Origin: Diphasiastrum complanatum
Taxonomy: Eukaryota > Streptophyta > Lycopodiopsida > Lycopodiales > Lycopodiaceae
Direction of reading: 5' to 3'
Length of the DNA stretch: 64,000 nt
Assembly: GCA_029204225.1 (NCBI GenBank)
Contig: CM055106.1
Location: 37,305,946 to 37,369,945, forward strand
Part shown: one piece after another, positions 35,630 through 46,480 of the stretch
Layout: each line of letters opens with the position of its first letter
Numbering within the stretch: position 1 is the first letter of the stretch
Made by a program: the position numbers and the translations under genes
The notes under the pieces: generated by a model
Seen by the model: only the letters and a program-made list of their open reading frames with translations
What the model was told of the DNA's origin: nothing
Databases searched by the model: none

Positions 35630-36065
35630 TTATCCTTCAACAACATCATGACAATGTTTTCCCAGGTGAATGACTAGCCTTGTGTATCTAATATCATGTG
35701 GAATCACATAGTATATTTTTGCATGACACGTATCAATGCATGTAGGTTTGACACCACAATGATAACAAGAAAAGCCACCATAAATTTTTTCAATGGGGCC
35801 CAAAGGGCAACGAACACATAATCTTCCTCTCCATTTGGTAGTGTTTGCATGTCCAAAAGACTTTAGACAACCGCACAACTCATTTTTACAAACAAAAGAA
35901 CCCCCTGGATTGTGTCTCTTTGGCGCGAACTTTGGTTTGCCTTGTTGGGTTGGTGTTGTGGTACCCTAAACATAATTAGTAGTCGCATCATCTTGAAATA
36001 TAAAGAGAACTTCTTGAGAAGGATCTTCAACATACTTTAGAGGAACAAGGACCTGTTGCTCATAA
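35630..36065 (-). CDS. Unrecognised ORF fragment with a Cys/His cluster
   Basis: The last ~110 codons on the minus strand read with CGCLKSFGH, RGRLCVRCPLGP, FSCYHCGVKPTC, TCHAKIYYVIP and TRLVIHLGKHCHDVV. The paired CXXC and final His-X-His are reminiscent of zinc fingers such as the WRKY/GCM-type fingers at the N-terminus of some MULE transposases, but I cannot assign it. An ATG at 35878 gives an 82-codon frame. Similar composition continues upstream to about 36065 with one stop near 35966. It could be a domesticated or transposon-borne fragment. Confidence 0.4.
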
Positions 36066-37075
36066 GGATTTGGAAAAGTTGTCAATACAAATGGACAACA
36101 TTGATGAACGATCAGTTTGTAACAAAGACATTGTGATACCAATGTCAATTGATAAAAGGATTGATGACGTGGAGCATCAATTTTGTGATGAAATTGAAGT
36201 GGCTTCATCTTCTACAAGCAAAACCCTTTGTAGTACTATTCATCATGTTTTTCCTAGTCCATTTGTAGTAGACCTTTTGCAAAAGAAAATAGATGTTGAT
36301 TTATGTGATGATTTTTCTATTACAATAAAGTCGAAGTCTCAATTGTTTCTTGTAGTTGATTTCAATGGGCTTTTTGTAAAAATGTCAATCTTCAAGGAAG
36401 CCATTCAAATTCTGGAGATGATAGTACATTTAAGCAAAACAAAATTCAATTTTGTATTGGAGCAATCAACTTTTTCAAAAACATATGCATGCATTTCAAA
36501 GTATGCATTTGGATTTCCATGAAAATGAATAGCATATTGGAAATTATTGATGCTCTTCAAACTGCAAGTGGAAGGAAATACAATTTTGAAGTAATTTGGG
36601 ATCAGCAAAAATGCTTAAGTGATATCAAATATTAAAAGCCAAGAAAGTTTGGTACTATTGCATATTTTAAGCCTTTGAGATATTTATGGAAGACCTTTGG
36701 TGAGATGTGTCCAAATAATACTATATTGATTGAGGACTGTCCTTACAAAGCATGCATGAATCCATCGGGAAACAGAGTATTTCCACATCAATTTCCAAAA
36801 GAGTCTCAGATGATTATTTGAATGTCACACTCTTTCCTTATCTTTTGAACTTGAAGAATGTTATAGACATTCTTTCATTTATCAACAAGCATCGGATAGG
36901 ACAATTGCCTATATCAAAAGGACATTCTTTATATAATGTCTATAAAGAGCTAATTGATCATGAACACTTCCAAACAAATCATGAACTATGTTCCAAAGTA
37001 CAAATGCACAAGTCAAATTTACAATATTTGACTTTTCAGCAAAGGAAAATTTTGGCCAAGCATCATTAGAAGACT
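36066..37075 (+). pseudogene. FCP1/NIF-type (HAD superfamily) phosphatase-like pseudogene
   Basis: The first frame (36070-36522) contains QLFLVVDFNGLFVK, matching the active-site strand of plant NIF/FCP1-like proteins (LVLDLNGLLV). After a stop, another frame gives VIWDQQKCLSDIKY, LRYLWKTFGE and TILIEDCPYKACMNPSGN, matching the family's WDQSxC, LKKLWxK and LLxDDSPYKALLNP blocks. A further frame gives DDYLNVTLFPYLLNL and HRIGQLPISKGHSLY, like its C-terminus. Order is right but three frames and several stops are needed, so it is dead. No introns are evident, which would fit a retrocopy. Such proteins dephosphorylate protein serine residues. Confidence 0.65.
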
Positions 37076-38249
37076 TACTGGAGTAGGGGAGAAGTCATTA
37101 CATCATTTGTTCGCTTGGGCTTGGCATCATTAGATGATCACACAAATTTGAAGTGGAATGAGAATCAGATGAGAGATGTTATTACAACATTGTTGAAAAA
37201 AATCTTTTGAAAGTCATGTATTTATTTTTTGTTCTATATAAATTGAGTGGATATATTTTTTTCCAACAAAGAGAAGTAATTATTTTATAGATTTGTTGAT
37301 TTTTATTTGTACTGAAAACACTTATATTTTGGAGCTCTCCTTCTATTTCTCTCGAAAGGATTAACCATTTGGAATTTTTTAAACTCCTGTGTATCATTTG
37401 AAAGTATATTGCCAAATCAATCTTCCTAAAATTTTATCAAGTAAAGTTGAAGAGTTCCAAAAAATTGATGAAAGTTTTGGAATTGTAAACACATACTGCG
37501 CATAATCTATCAAGAATTGTTTAAATTGATTTTCATAAATAAACATTTCATGGAATTACTAATTAAAATGACCAATTGTGCACATCTCATACGTCAATAC
37601 GCAAAACCGAGTTCATAAAGCATTGATGATAAAACGATGTTGTTTTCACCAAATCTCATGTTGACATTTTTTTGGCAATGTTTGAGTGATATCTTTATGG
37701 AACATTGGCTTGATAGAAATAGAAAGGAATTTGAGAATGTTGATTATTGCATTTCTCTCTATTTCTTTTTGAAGAGGCTGTCAAGTTAGCTATTATTTGA
37801 GACATTGGTATCTTTCTATTGTACTTTTGTACAAAGTTCTTAGTCTATGATTAACACTTTCAAAAGAATAAAAAAAAGGATGATCATTACATAGCTCATG
37901 AGGCTTAATGATCCATAATGCTATCAAGTATCAAAGAGCTATAAATGCTTGTTAAACATTAATTCTATTAATTCTCCAAATTTACTAAGATTTGAATTTT
38001 CACATTTATAAAGTAAAATTTCTATGGATTCAAAACCTACACAAAGAATTTGATATATCTTGAATGTGTACAACAAATTTGATAACTTTACATTGTATTA
38101 AAATTTCGAGACTTGAAATTGTCTGAATTTGACTTGAATTTGTGTTCACTCTAGCAAATCAAACTGCGCTCCACGCACGGATTGAGGAGCTAGAATAATA
38201 GCTAAAAACATTACGCCAGTAGCTACCCACATTACACACAAAGCATGAA
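37076..38249. other. No gene recognised; very AT-rich
   Basis: No frame, repeat or LTR signal supported. Confidence 0.45.
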
Positions 38250-39150
38250 GAAACACACGCCAAACACCATAGACAACAAGGTGCAGGAAGTGATGATCCT
38301 GGACCTTTGCGCTACACAAGACAACAACGGGATAATCTAGGGTATCACTTGGTAATGGTGGAATCTCAAAGCACACAAGGGGGTACTACCACAAACCACG
38401 AATGAGGCATCTCAGCTGAAGGGCCTAACCCAAACCTGACACCACCTATCAAGCCTCATCACCCCCACTCAATGACACACCCCTCTCCCCACCACATGAA
38501 CAATCACCTCACCACCTCAACACTCAACCTTATTCTCCATCCATTGCTTATCTACTCTGCAAATACCACAACTACAGAGGTACAACACAGAATCACGCCA
38601 AAGAATCCTAGCCGACAGATGTTAATGTCAGAGGAGTTTAACGAAGCATATCCAAGCTGGGAGGACCGAGGCGGGTACACTCTTTCTGATTACGCGATCT
38701 GTAAATCTCACAAGCAGAAAGTGTTAGCATTGGAGCCGCAACCTCAGTGGCAATGTGCTATGATGTTGAAAAATGCACATGCTTTCGAGAGATATATTGC
38801 GGCACCAACTTACATGTGCATCAATCCAACATATTATCCCATAAGGTGTAGGGAAGTATTCGCACCAGAAAGGGTTTCTAGTAAAATATATTGGCCACTT
38901 CTACCTAAAGAAAATTGAGACCGATGATCCAGCGATCGAATTTGTAACCAATTGCAGCTACTTCTACCAGAGACATCATACAAATCCGGACCGCCATGTT
39001 AGGTACTTTGTAGATAATTGCAGTCTAATATCATTCCTTTCTACTTTGAATTGTTTCTAGGATAGAGGTCTGTCGCCAATAGTTTTGAATCTAAATAAAC
39101 CCCTAAGCATACCCATGGATCACATCAATGTGGCAAGGCTTTACTATGCT
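38250..39150 (+). pseudogene. Second copy (O) of the element E gag-like gene, C-terminal half
   Basis: A Pro/Thr/His-rich start is followed by EEFNEAYPSWEDRGG, LEPQPQWQCAMMLKN, FERYIAAPTYMCINPTYYP, then in other frames NCSYFYQRHHTNPDRHV, DRGLSPIVLNLNKPL and DHINVARLYY. These match, in order, the blocks of E between 25600 and 26110. Similarity is at the protein level and continues across stops and frame changes, so it is an old relative. No LTR was found next to it. Confidence 0.6.
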
Positions 39151-39604
39151 CCCCCACAGTGCCCATGTGATGTTGTACCTGTCTCCTGCCCCCTGTATAG
39201 TCCCCCTTTTTTTGCACCCTAAACTTTTTTTTTTTTTTCTGAAAGTGCATATCCCCATACATTTGCACATTGTGTGCACTGGGGGGTGGGCCCTTAAAAG
39301 ATTCTCCACGTCTCCCTCCCAATCACTAAATTCAAATATCTTTCTCCAAATTCAAATATTTGAAGTTTAAAGTTAAGGTTTTATTTTCTTCACACACTTC
39401 AATGTGCTTTAAACTTTAGCCAATAATCTTTATTACATCGCTTTCTTATTTATTTTGAATTACCAAAGTTTTACCCATAAATCATAAACAGAAAAAAAAA
39501 AAATTGACTATCTAAAACTGCTTCTTTTCTTTTTTCAATTCTTCAAATATCTATCTTGGCCCACCATTTTCATGAATGTTTAACCACAAGCCCAAACTCA
39601 TTAT
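39151..39604. other. No gene recognised
   Basis: AT-rich with poly-T and poly-A runs. Confidence 0.45.
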
Positions 39605-39933
39605 CTTTAACTCCAAAGGATCGAATTTTTTCAAAGGATTGAAGGACCTTTGTACTGTCAAGTCGAATTTTTCAAAAGACTCGGATTTTTTCGATGACTC
39701 GAATTTTTCGAAAGACTCAATTTTATTTTCCCGAAGACTAGAATTTTTTTGAAGATTCGAATTTCTCGAATTTTTTTCAAGGACGTTAATTTTTCCAAAG
39801 ACTCAAATTTTTTCAAAGACTCAAATGTTTGATATTCGAGATGTGAGATGTGTGAGATCGGCCATCATCCAAATCATCGGCCGCCACCTAGATCGGCCTT
39901 CATTGCCCGTCAATGACGGGCACTCTTTACTAG
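39605..39933 (+). mobile_element. Helitron-like element, plus orientation (3' end CTAG)
   Basis: Its 3' end has the hairpin GCCCGTCAATGACGGGC (39905-39921), eight bases, then CTAG (39930-39933) followed by T. This is the Helitron layout of a hairpin ~10 bp before CTRR, inserted between A and T. The body consists of GAATTTTTC/AAAGACTC units and a GATCGGCC block. The 5' end is not defined; about 330 bp matches the facing copy in inverted orientation. Confidence 0.55.
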
Positions 39934-39947
39934 TATATATATATATA
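39934..39947. repeat. (TA)n tract between the two Helitron-like ends
   Basis: Fourteen bases of alternating TA, the presumed AT target of both insertions. Confidence 0.85.
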
Positions 39948-41530
39948 TTAGTTGTGAATGTCCGTCATTGACGGGCAATGAAGGCCGATCTAGGCAATGG
40001 CCGATGATTTGAATGATGGCCGATCTCGCACATCTTGCATCTCAAATATCTAACATTCGAGTTTTTGAAAAAATTCAAGCCTTCAATAAAATATGAAAGG
40101 TTTCAGAAAATTTCTAGTCTTCGAAAAAATTCGAGTCTTTGGAAAAAAAATTGGGTCTTTGAAAAAAATTCGAGTCTTCGGATAAATTCGAGTCTTTTAA
40201 AAAATTTGACTTGACAGTACAAAGAGTCCTTCGATCCATCAGAAAAATTTGAGTTGACTGTTCAATCCTTCAAAAAAATTCGAGTGTTTGAAAAAATTCT
40301 AGTATTTGAAAAAATTCGATCCTGTGGAATAAAAAATCGTGTCATTGAAAAAATTCGAGTCTTCGAAAAACTTCGAGTCCAACAAAAATTGGAGACATCG
40401 AAAAATTCGACTCTAAAAAAATTCGAGTCTCTGAAAAATTCAAGTCTTAAATTCAAAAATTCGAGTCATTGGTAAATTTTGAGTCGTTCAAGAAAATTAG
40501 TAATTCAGAAAATTAGAGTCATTGGAAAATTTTGAGTCGTTCAAAAAATTCCATAAAAAATCAAGTCGCTCTGTTAGAAAAAATTCGACTCATTCAAAAA
40601 TTTTGAATCATTGAAAAATTCGAGTCGTTAAGAGAATTCGAGTCATTGAAAAAATTTGAGTCATTGACAAAATTCGAGTCGTTCAGAAGTTGTGCAAAAA
40701 TTCGAGTCGTTCCAAAAATTCGAGTCTAAAAAATTTGAGTCTTTCAAATATTCGAGACTTTTTACTAAATTCGAGCCTTTGAAAAAATTTGAGTCATTTT
40801 AAAAAATTCGAGTCAATGGTAAAAATCTGACCCAATTGAAAAAATCCAACCCAATGGTAGGAATCCGAGCCAATGGTAAAAATCTGAAGCAATAATAAAA
40901 AAATGACCCAATGTCATCCTTGTAAAAAAGATTTGCGCCTTTTGAAAAATTTAATCCTTTAAAAAATTTCAATCCTTTCAAAATATTCGAGTCTTTGAAA
41001 ATTTGAAAATTCGAGTCTTTGGAATATTTTTGAACATTTGAAAAAATTTGAGTCTTTTGAAAAATTCGAGTCTTTTAAAAAATTTGAGTCTTTTAAAAAA
41101 TTCGATACTTTGAAAAAATTCGAGTCTTTTAAAACATTTGAATCTTTGAAAATTTGAGTGTTTGTAAAAAAAATGGGGCTTTTGGAAGAAAAAAAATCAA
41201 ATCTTTAAAAAAATTTGATCCTTTTAAGAAATTCGAGTCTTTGAAAAATTCGATTTTTTGAGAAATTCGAGTCTTCGAAAAAATTCCAATCGCTCTCGTA
41301 TCGAAAAACTTTGATTTTAGATATCAAAAAATTCTGATTTTGGGTATCGAAAAAGTACAGATTTTTTGAGTCGATCCCATATCGAAAAATTCTAGTTTTA
41401 TCGACAAATTACGAATTTTTTGAATGAATACCGTATAAAAAATTCTCATTTTAAGTATCAAAAACTTTTGATTTTGGATATCGAAAAAGTATAAATTTTT
41501 TGAGTCGATCACGTATCGTAAAATTCTAAT
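39948..41530 (-). mobile_element. Helitron-like element, minus orientation (3' end CTAA), with AAATTCGAGTC repeats
   Basis: Minus strand ends GCCCGTCAATGACGGAC (39976-39960), ATTCACAA, then CTAA (39951-39948) followed by T. The 310 bp nearest this end is an inverted match to the plus copy (both carry TTTGTACTGTCAAGTC). Farther out, 40250-41530 is a degenerate tandem field of about 16-18 bp units AAAAATTCGAGTCTTTG. No Rep/helicase coding, so non-autonomous. The 5' end is uncertain. Confidence 0.5.
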
Positions 41531-42227
41531 TCTGGATGAGAAAGTTACTTAAGGAAATTGTCATTTCTCTGAGTAAAAGTTGTGCAAGAAAAATTTGATG
41601 GATGAAAATTAGGTGAGCATTGTAAAAGTAGACAGTTTTTGAACAAGCTGATCTTATAGGTGATAATGCAACCACCAATATATTGTGAAATGGAATTTTT
41701 TTGAACAAATTGTAAATCTATTCCTACAGCAAATAAATTATATATCAAAATACGCTTTTGATTAAAACTTACCAAAAGAAACTTCTAAATATAAATAGGC
41801 CTAAACATTAAACTTTATGGTTGTTAACTTATATGATAAACACAAAAAAGTCTATGTCAATACATTTTTTTAAATTATCAAGTTTACACTTGAAACTGAT
41901 AAACACAACTCTCTTATTTCTGATTACTGTAGTTCAATCTATTCAGTGCCAAAGTTCAAAGCGTATGTTGATTAGACTCACTTCATGATATATGATAATT
42001 TCTTGCATTCAAAAAAACAAATCATAGTAGTGACTGATGAGAAAGAAACCTCCAACATCTGAATAAATTAAGCTTGTTTGAGCAAGTTGTAAATCAACAT
42101 CTAATGTAAATAAGAATGTCTTCATGGCAGTAGTTTATCTGCAAGCACAAACCTAAAGAAAGTTTGTGGCATACTAGACTCCATCAAAGGTGTATATTCT
42201 TAAATACCCATAGAAATATGATCTATC
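41531..42227. other. No gene recognised
   Basis: AT-rich; may be intron or intergenic DNA of the gene-like block that follows. Confidence 0.4.
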
Positions 42228-42353
42228 TTCTCAATCGATGATCTTCACATTTGCTTTTTGCAACGCTAGATAATGCTATCATATCAAAGTACACTCCAGC
42301 TCTGTCATGGTTGATGATGAACTGTATATGATTTGCTTCCAAATCTGTGTGGT
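42228..42353 (-). CDS. Candidate terminal exon, unknown protein
   Basis: On the minus strand a pyrimidine tract and TTTTAG acceptor at about 42354 precede an open stretch reading YHTDLEANHIQFIINHDRAG, VYFDMIALSSV and a Lys-rich end with TAG at 42228-42230. The composition is protein-like, but I recognise no family and the upstream exon is not identified. Confidence 0.25.
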
Positions 42354-42788
42354 ACCTAAAAGAGAAAGCCGTTTGTCAGATTCTGAGTCATCCACTGTAC
42401 TATAGAATTAGCGCAAGTATAACTGGAAAAGGTAGCTCCTCAAAAAAAAGGAAGGTTAAAAACAATCCTCTCTTTTGTCTGATACTCTACCAGTCACCTT
42501 CAACAATCAAACCCAGTGAAAACAGCCACACGACACAAAATATTCAGCTCGTCAACCACTCATATACATCTAAGCAGTAGCTTTGTCTTGCTAGCAATAG
42601 TAATTCAGACTTATACTTGAGCTATGGATGGTGAATGAATCCAGAGGAAACTAACATGCAATGCTACTGAAAAATCAGCATTCAAAACTATTTTCTTCCT
42701 AAGAAACAATAATCCATTTCTGCCAAAGAAATATTAAAGAAGTTTCAGATGCTTTGTAAATGTCACAAAATAATAGCAAACAAATTAC

Positions 42789-42886
42789 CCGCTCCCTGTT
42801 TTTGTGCACGAGAGCCAAATCTATTATTACGTTGATTCCATTGGAGAGCCTGATGAATAAACTTGCATCTCGCACCAGATCGACAA
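42789..42886 (-). CDS. Candidate internal exon with half of a CCCH zinc finger
   Basis: Minus strand: acceptor TTTTGGCAG just before 42886 and donor GCGG|GTAATT just after 42789 bound a 98-bp exon. One frame encodes CRSGARCKFIHQALQW, which fits the C-X5-C-X3-H part of CCCH (RNA-binding) zinc fingers; the first Cys would lie in the preceding exon, which I could not locate. A second frame is also open, so the call rests on the C/H spacing and splice sites. Confidence 0.4.
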
Positions 42887-43199
42887 CTGCCAAAACACAA
42901 AACAACACTAAAACCTGTGAGAGCGGATGCGAGAAGTATTTGAAATAAATGTATCATATTAAGAAAAGTTTTCAGGCTTTTGAAATGCGAGAGCAGGACT
43001 CTGAACTTGGAACTTTGAGGTCTGCAAGCTGGCATAGAGTTTGTACGGATATGAGGTCCTCGAACTTTGAAACATACATGTACAATCACCAATAAAGTTA
43101 GTCATACAAACATACACACACACTAACATTACCTTTCTCATTTCCAGAATTTCTTGATTAGTGATTCCTAATATACTCGTATGGGTCCCTTTTGTATAG
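42887..43199. other. No gene recognised
   Basis: Probable intron or decayed sequence upstream of the CCCH-like exon. Confidence 0.35.
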
Positions 43200-43229
43200 T
43201 ATTCTTAATCCCTATTTCTCTCTCTACTC

Positions 43230-43475
43230 CTCTCTCTCTCTAAGCCTAAATAAACCTAAAATTGGATAGACCTAATCTTGGACATAAATGTAAACCTAAA
43301 AGATCTAAATAGACTCCAATCTAAACCAATTTTAACCTTAGCCTAAACCCAAACCTAAACTTAGAACTCTAAATCCAAATCCAAAAGACCTAAATCTAAA
43401 TAAACCTAGGCCTAGGCCTAGGCCTAAACGTAAATATAGACTAAAATCTCAACCAAATCTAATAAACCTAAACTC
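43230..43475. repeat. Degenerate telomere-like (AAACCTA) repeats
   Basis: Many TAAACCTAAA- and CCTAAACC-type units with substitutions and an embedded CCTAGGCCTAGGCCTAGGCC run at about 43406-43425. They resemble the plant telomere repeat CCCTAAA but are too diverged to call a true interstitial telomere. Confidence 0.5.
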
Positions 43476-44116
43476 TTCTTTAGATTTTTAGTAAGATACT
43501 ACTATAACATACGCTATTTATTTGGGATGCCTCAACTTCATCCTAACATCTTTGCATAGTCAAACTGTAAAATCTGTATATACGGTGTGCTATATCTGTA
43601 AAATTTGTATATATGTTAACTATAGGATATCGATTTTAGAAAAAGATTTTTTGTGCATACCTCATTGTTAATCCTATCCTATTCATGTTAATAGTGATAA
43701 TCTCATAGCACATACTTCATATGCTTTCTGCCACCATTTATTTTACCTCAAGCTGCCAGCTACTTATTGTAGGAAATACATAGAAAGAGAATCAGAGACA
43801 CTCAGTCAAGTTGTCACTTCATCTATGCCATAAGGTATTTGATTTGAAATTTTTTTAGGCAAATTAGTACTTACAATTGGTGGAAGGTCCTACACAGATA
43901 TGAGCACCAAAGATGAAGCATAGCTGATGGGTGTCAAAAAGTCAGCTTGGTGGTTTTTGTTGTTCTCAGTGCTTTTGGAAGATTATTTAGAATTTGCTGC
44001 TACAGTTATTTGTAGCGAGCTAATATCTCTGTTAGGCTATTCTTGTGAGGAACACCAAGTAAACTCAGCAACTTCAATAAAATTGCTTGTTGATTAAAGT
44101 GATGGATGAATTGTGG
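43476..44116. other. No gene recognised
   Basis: No supported feature between the repeat field and the hydrolase pseudogene. Confidence 0.4.
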
Positions 44117-45175
44117 TTAGCAGGAAACTGCCTTGGAGTCTGTCATATCCAGAATTTGCTCATATGATACTTGAAGAAAAGATGAAACCATTTGCACTTC
44201 CAATCGGGACTTAGAATTAGCTTGCTTCGCAGGTGACAATAACAAATGGATATATTCTAGGAGTTCAGCATATTTTCCAGACTTATGTTCAGGCAGCACG
44301 CCATGTTTCTTCATGGACATCTGCCAATTCATAGCTCTTGAATTTTACTTTAGAAACCCACTTCATGTCCTTATTCTGAATAATGGAGTACTGAGCAGAG
44401 ACTTAAATCTGAGATATATTTCAAAAAATGCCTCCACATCAAGGCCCTCAGTTATAGAAGGAAGAATAAAAAGAAAAGGAGAAAAAAGAGATTTGAAATA
44501 CTCCAAACTATCAATATTACTCTTAGAAAGATTCTGATTAAAGTCAGGAATTCTTTCTGAAAGAAACGGAATCTCAGGGCATTTCACTTCTGCACATCCT
44601 TGCTGCTAAGAAGTTCCATTGCCTTCTGCACTAAATAAGCTCTCTTTGCATCCTTGGGCATGTGGACAAACAATGTAGGAGGATATGTCCAATCGATGTC
44701 TTTCTCTTTTATGGCTCCTTCAGCTATCATTACCACCAAGGCAACAAATTTGAATTGCAAAGCAAAAGTGGATATGAAGTAACACCTGAGGAAGCCCCCA
44801 GAGCCACAACAGGCAGACCTTGCAGGAAGCCGCCAAAGCCACAACAGGCAGACCTTGCAAGTCCCTTACAGTTGATGCATTCCTCGCAGTCTGCATGCCT
44901 ATCCAGAAGAAAATAGCCCTACAGTAGCATCCATGGGCAATAAAAAACACAGCTTTGGCTGCTACATGCATCTGCCACACAATTTGTGTGCCATTCAGGT
45001 ATTCCAAGGTGGGAAGGAGGCGAATTGGCTTGGACCCACCATGAGAAATGGCCCCCCTAATCTCCCCATCAACTGTAAGGGAGCTATTGAGTAGCAAAAC
45101 CATCATAAGTGGTGTGAGGATGAGCAGAAGGAATGCTGCAAGGGGATGATGGCGGACACAATTTCGGATCCATGG
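44117..45175 (-). pseudogene. Alpha/beta-hydrolase-like pseudogene (plant family)
   Basis: Minus-strand order: hydrophobic N-terminus (AAFLLLILTPLMMVLLLN, partly upstream of the ATG at 45106), AAKAVFFIAHGCYCRAIFFW, GLPVVALGASSG (nucleophile-elbow-like G-X-S-X-G), FKFVALVVMIAEG, YPPTLFVHMPKD, CAEVKCPEIP and SERIPDFNQ. These follow the order of a plant alpha/beta-hydrolase family I know from Arabidopsis. Lesions: a gap between FFW and GLPVV where the family has a longer segment, a ~31-bp direct duplication around GLPVVAL (about 44805-44870), a frameshift after ASSG, and another before CAEVK. The last ~70 codons (44117-44332) match poorly. The substrate is unknown. Confidence 0.65.
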
Positions 45176-45324
45176 GAAGAAAGATAGGTTAGAGAAAGAT
45201 CTGTTTGTGTGAAACCAAATCTGATCTACTCCTTGCTACCCCTTTTCACTCGTCCCCAGATCTCTTTCAAGTAAGAAATTGCTCTTTGTGAAAACAAATT
45301 CACCATCTTTCCCTATTGTTGTTG

Positions 45325-45565
45325 CTGCTACTCAAATGAAAGCCAATAGCGCAATGGATCTATCAATCGCAACATCCTCCATCGCCAACGCAAGAGGGAG
45401 GCAAAAAGATATAGCACAATGGATCTTTCTGTTTCTTCTTGTGTCGGATTGCTGCTTCTCAAATGAAAGCCACCGTATAGCGCAATGGATCTATCAACCG
45501 CAACATCGTCCATCGCCAACGTCAGCGGGAGGCAAAAAGATATATCGCAATGGATCTATGAATCG
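45325..45565 (+). repeat. Tandem duplication of ~130 bp
   Basis: CAAATGAAAGCCA...GCGCAATGGATCTATCAA...CGCAACATC...CATCGCCAACG...GGGAGGCAAAAAGATATA occurs at about 45335-45415 and again at 45459-45545. An open frame spans both copies, but nothing links it to a known protein. Confidence 0.75.
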
Positions 45566-45946
45566 TCCGTCATTCATCGCCTTCTTGTTATGCCATATTG
45601 ATCAAACTCCCATGATTCTTTCAAATCCAAAACCAGCTTGAGAAGTTGAGGAGACACACCCGATCGAGAGAGAGAGATGGGGAAAGAAAGAGACCTGATT
45701 GAGAGAGAGAGAGCGAGAGCAAGCTAGCAAGCGGGACAAGGGAAATTTTTTTTTGAAATGTGTGTATGCCACAAAAAAAAGAGAAGCTTGTATGTGTTAT
45801 TTTTTTACCTTATTTTTTAAAACGTATTTTAGTTTGTTTCTTTGTAAAATGCGTGACATGTTTCGCGGGTAAAGCGTGGCATTTTTGACGGCACAGGGTT
45901 AATTTTTTGACGGTAACCCTTACACTCTCTCTCTCTAAAATATCTT
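45566..45946. other. No gene recognised
   Basis: Contains short GAGA runs; nothing else seen. Confidence 0.4.
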
Positions 45947-45983
<37 letters not shown>

Positions 45984-45986
45984 TAG
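45947..45986 (-). repeat. (AT)n tract with a Helitron-like CTAG end
   Basis: A ~34-bp TA array is followed by CTAG at 45983-45986. On the minus strand GCACTCTTTACTAGTATATAT is identical to the 3' end of the Helitron-like element at 39920-39940. The upstream hairpin is not preserved, so this may be an eroded Helitron terminus. Confidence 0.35.
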
Positions 45987-46142
45987 TAAAGAGTGCGATT
46001 GCAGATGCCTACATCTAAATGCTTTCAACAATAAAAGCCTCTCCAAATTTGAAGGTTACATCCTCCCAATGGAAGGTGTAGCAAAGCCTATGTCAGACAA
46101 ACAATAATATTCACCAACTGCAAAAAAAACATTTACTTTTAT

Positions 46143-46480
46143 TTGAATGTACACACATACATATATACACACCCATACACACACATACATACATACATAT
46201 ACACACCCATACATATGTGCATACATACATATACACACCCTTACATACATATACATATACACATATATATACACATACATATACATATGTGCATACATAC
46301 ATATACACACCCTTACATACACATACATATACACATACATATATAGATATACACATACATACAGATACATATATGCAGATACACATACATACACACACAT
46401 ACATATACACATAAAAGCACATTTATACATACATACATACACATACATGCATACATATACACGCATACATACATAAAGGC
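46143..46480. repeat. (ACATACATATAC)n-type compound microsatellite
   Basis: Long run of ACAT, ACAC and ATAC units; open in many frames for that reason only. Confidence 0.9.

Noticed and set aside
46143-46480. Overlapping Tyr/His/Thr-rich frames on both strands
   Set aside because: They are products of the ACATACATATAC microsatellite.
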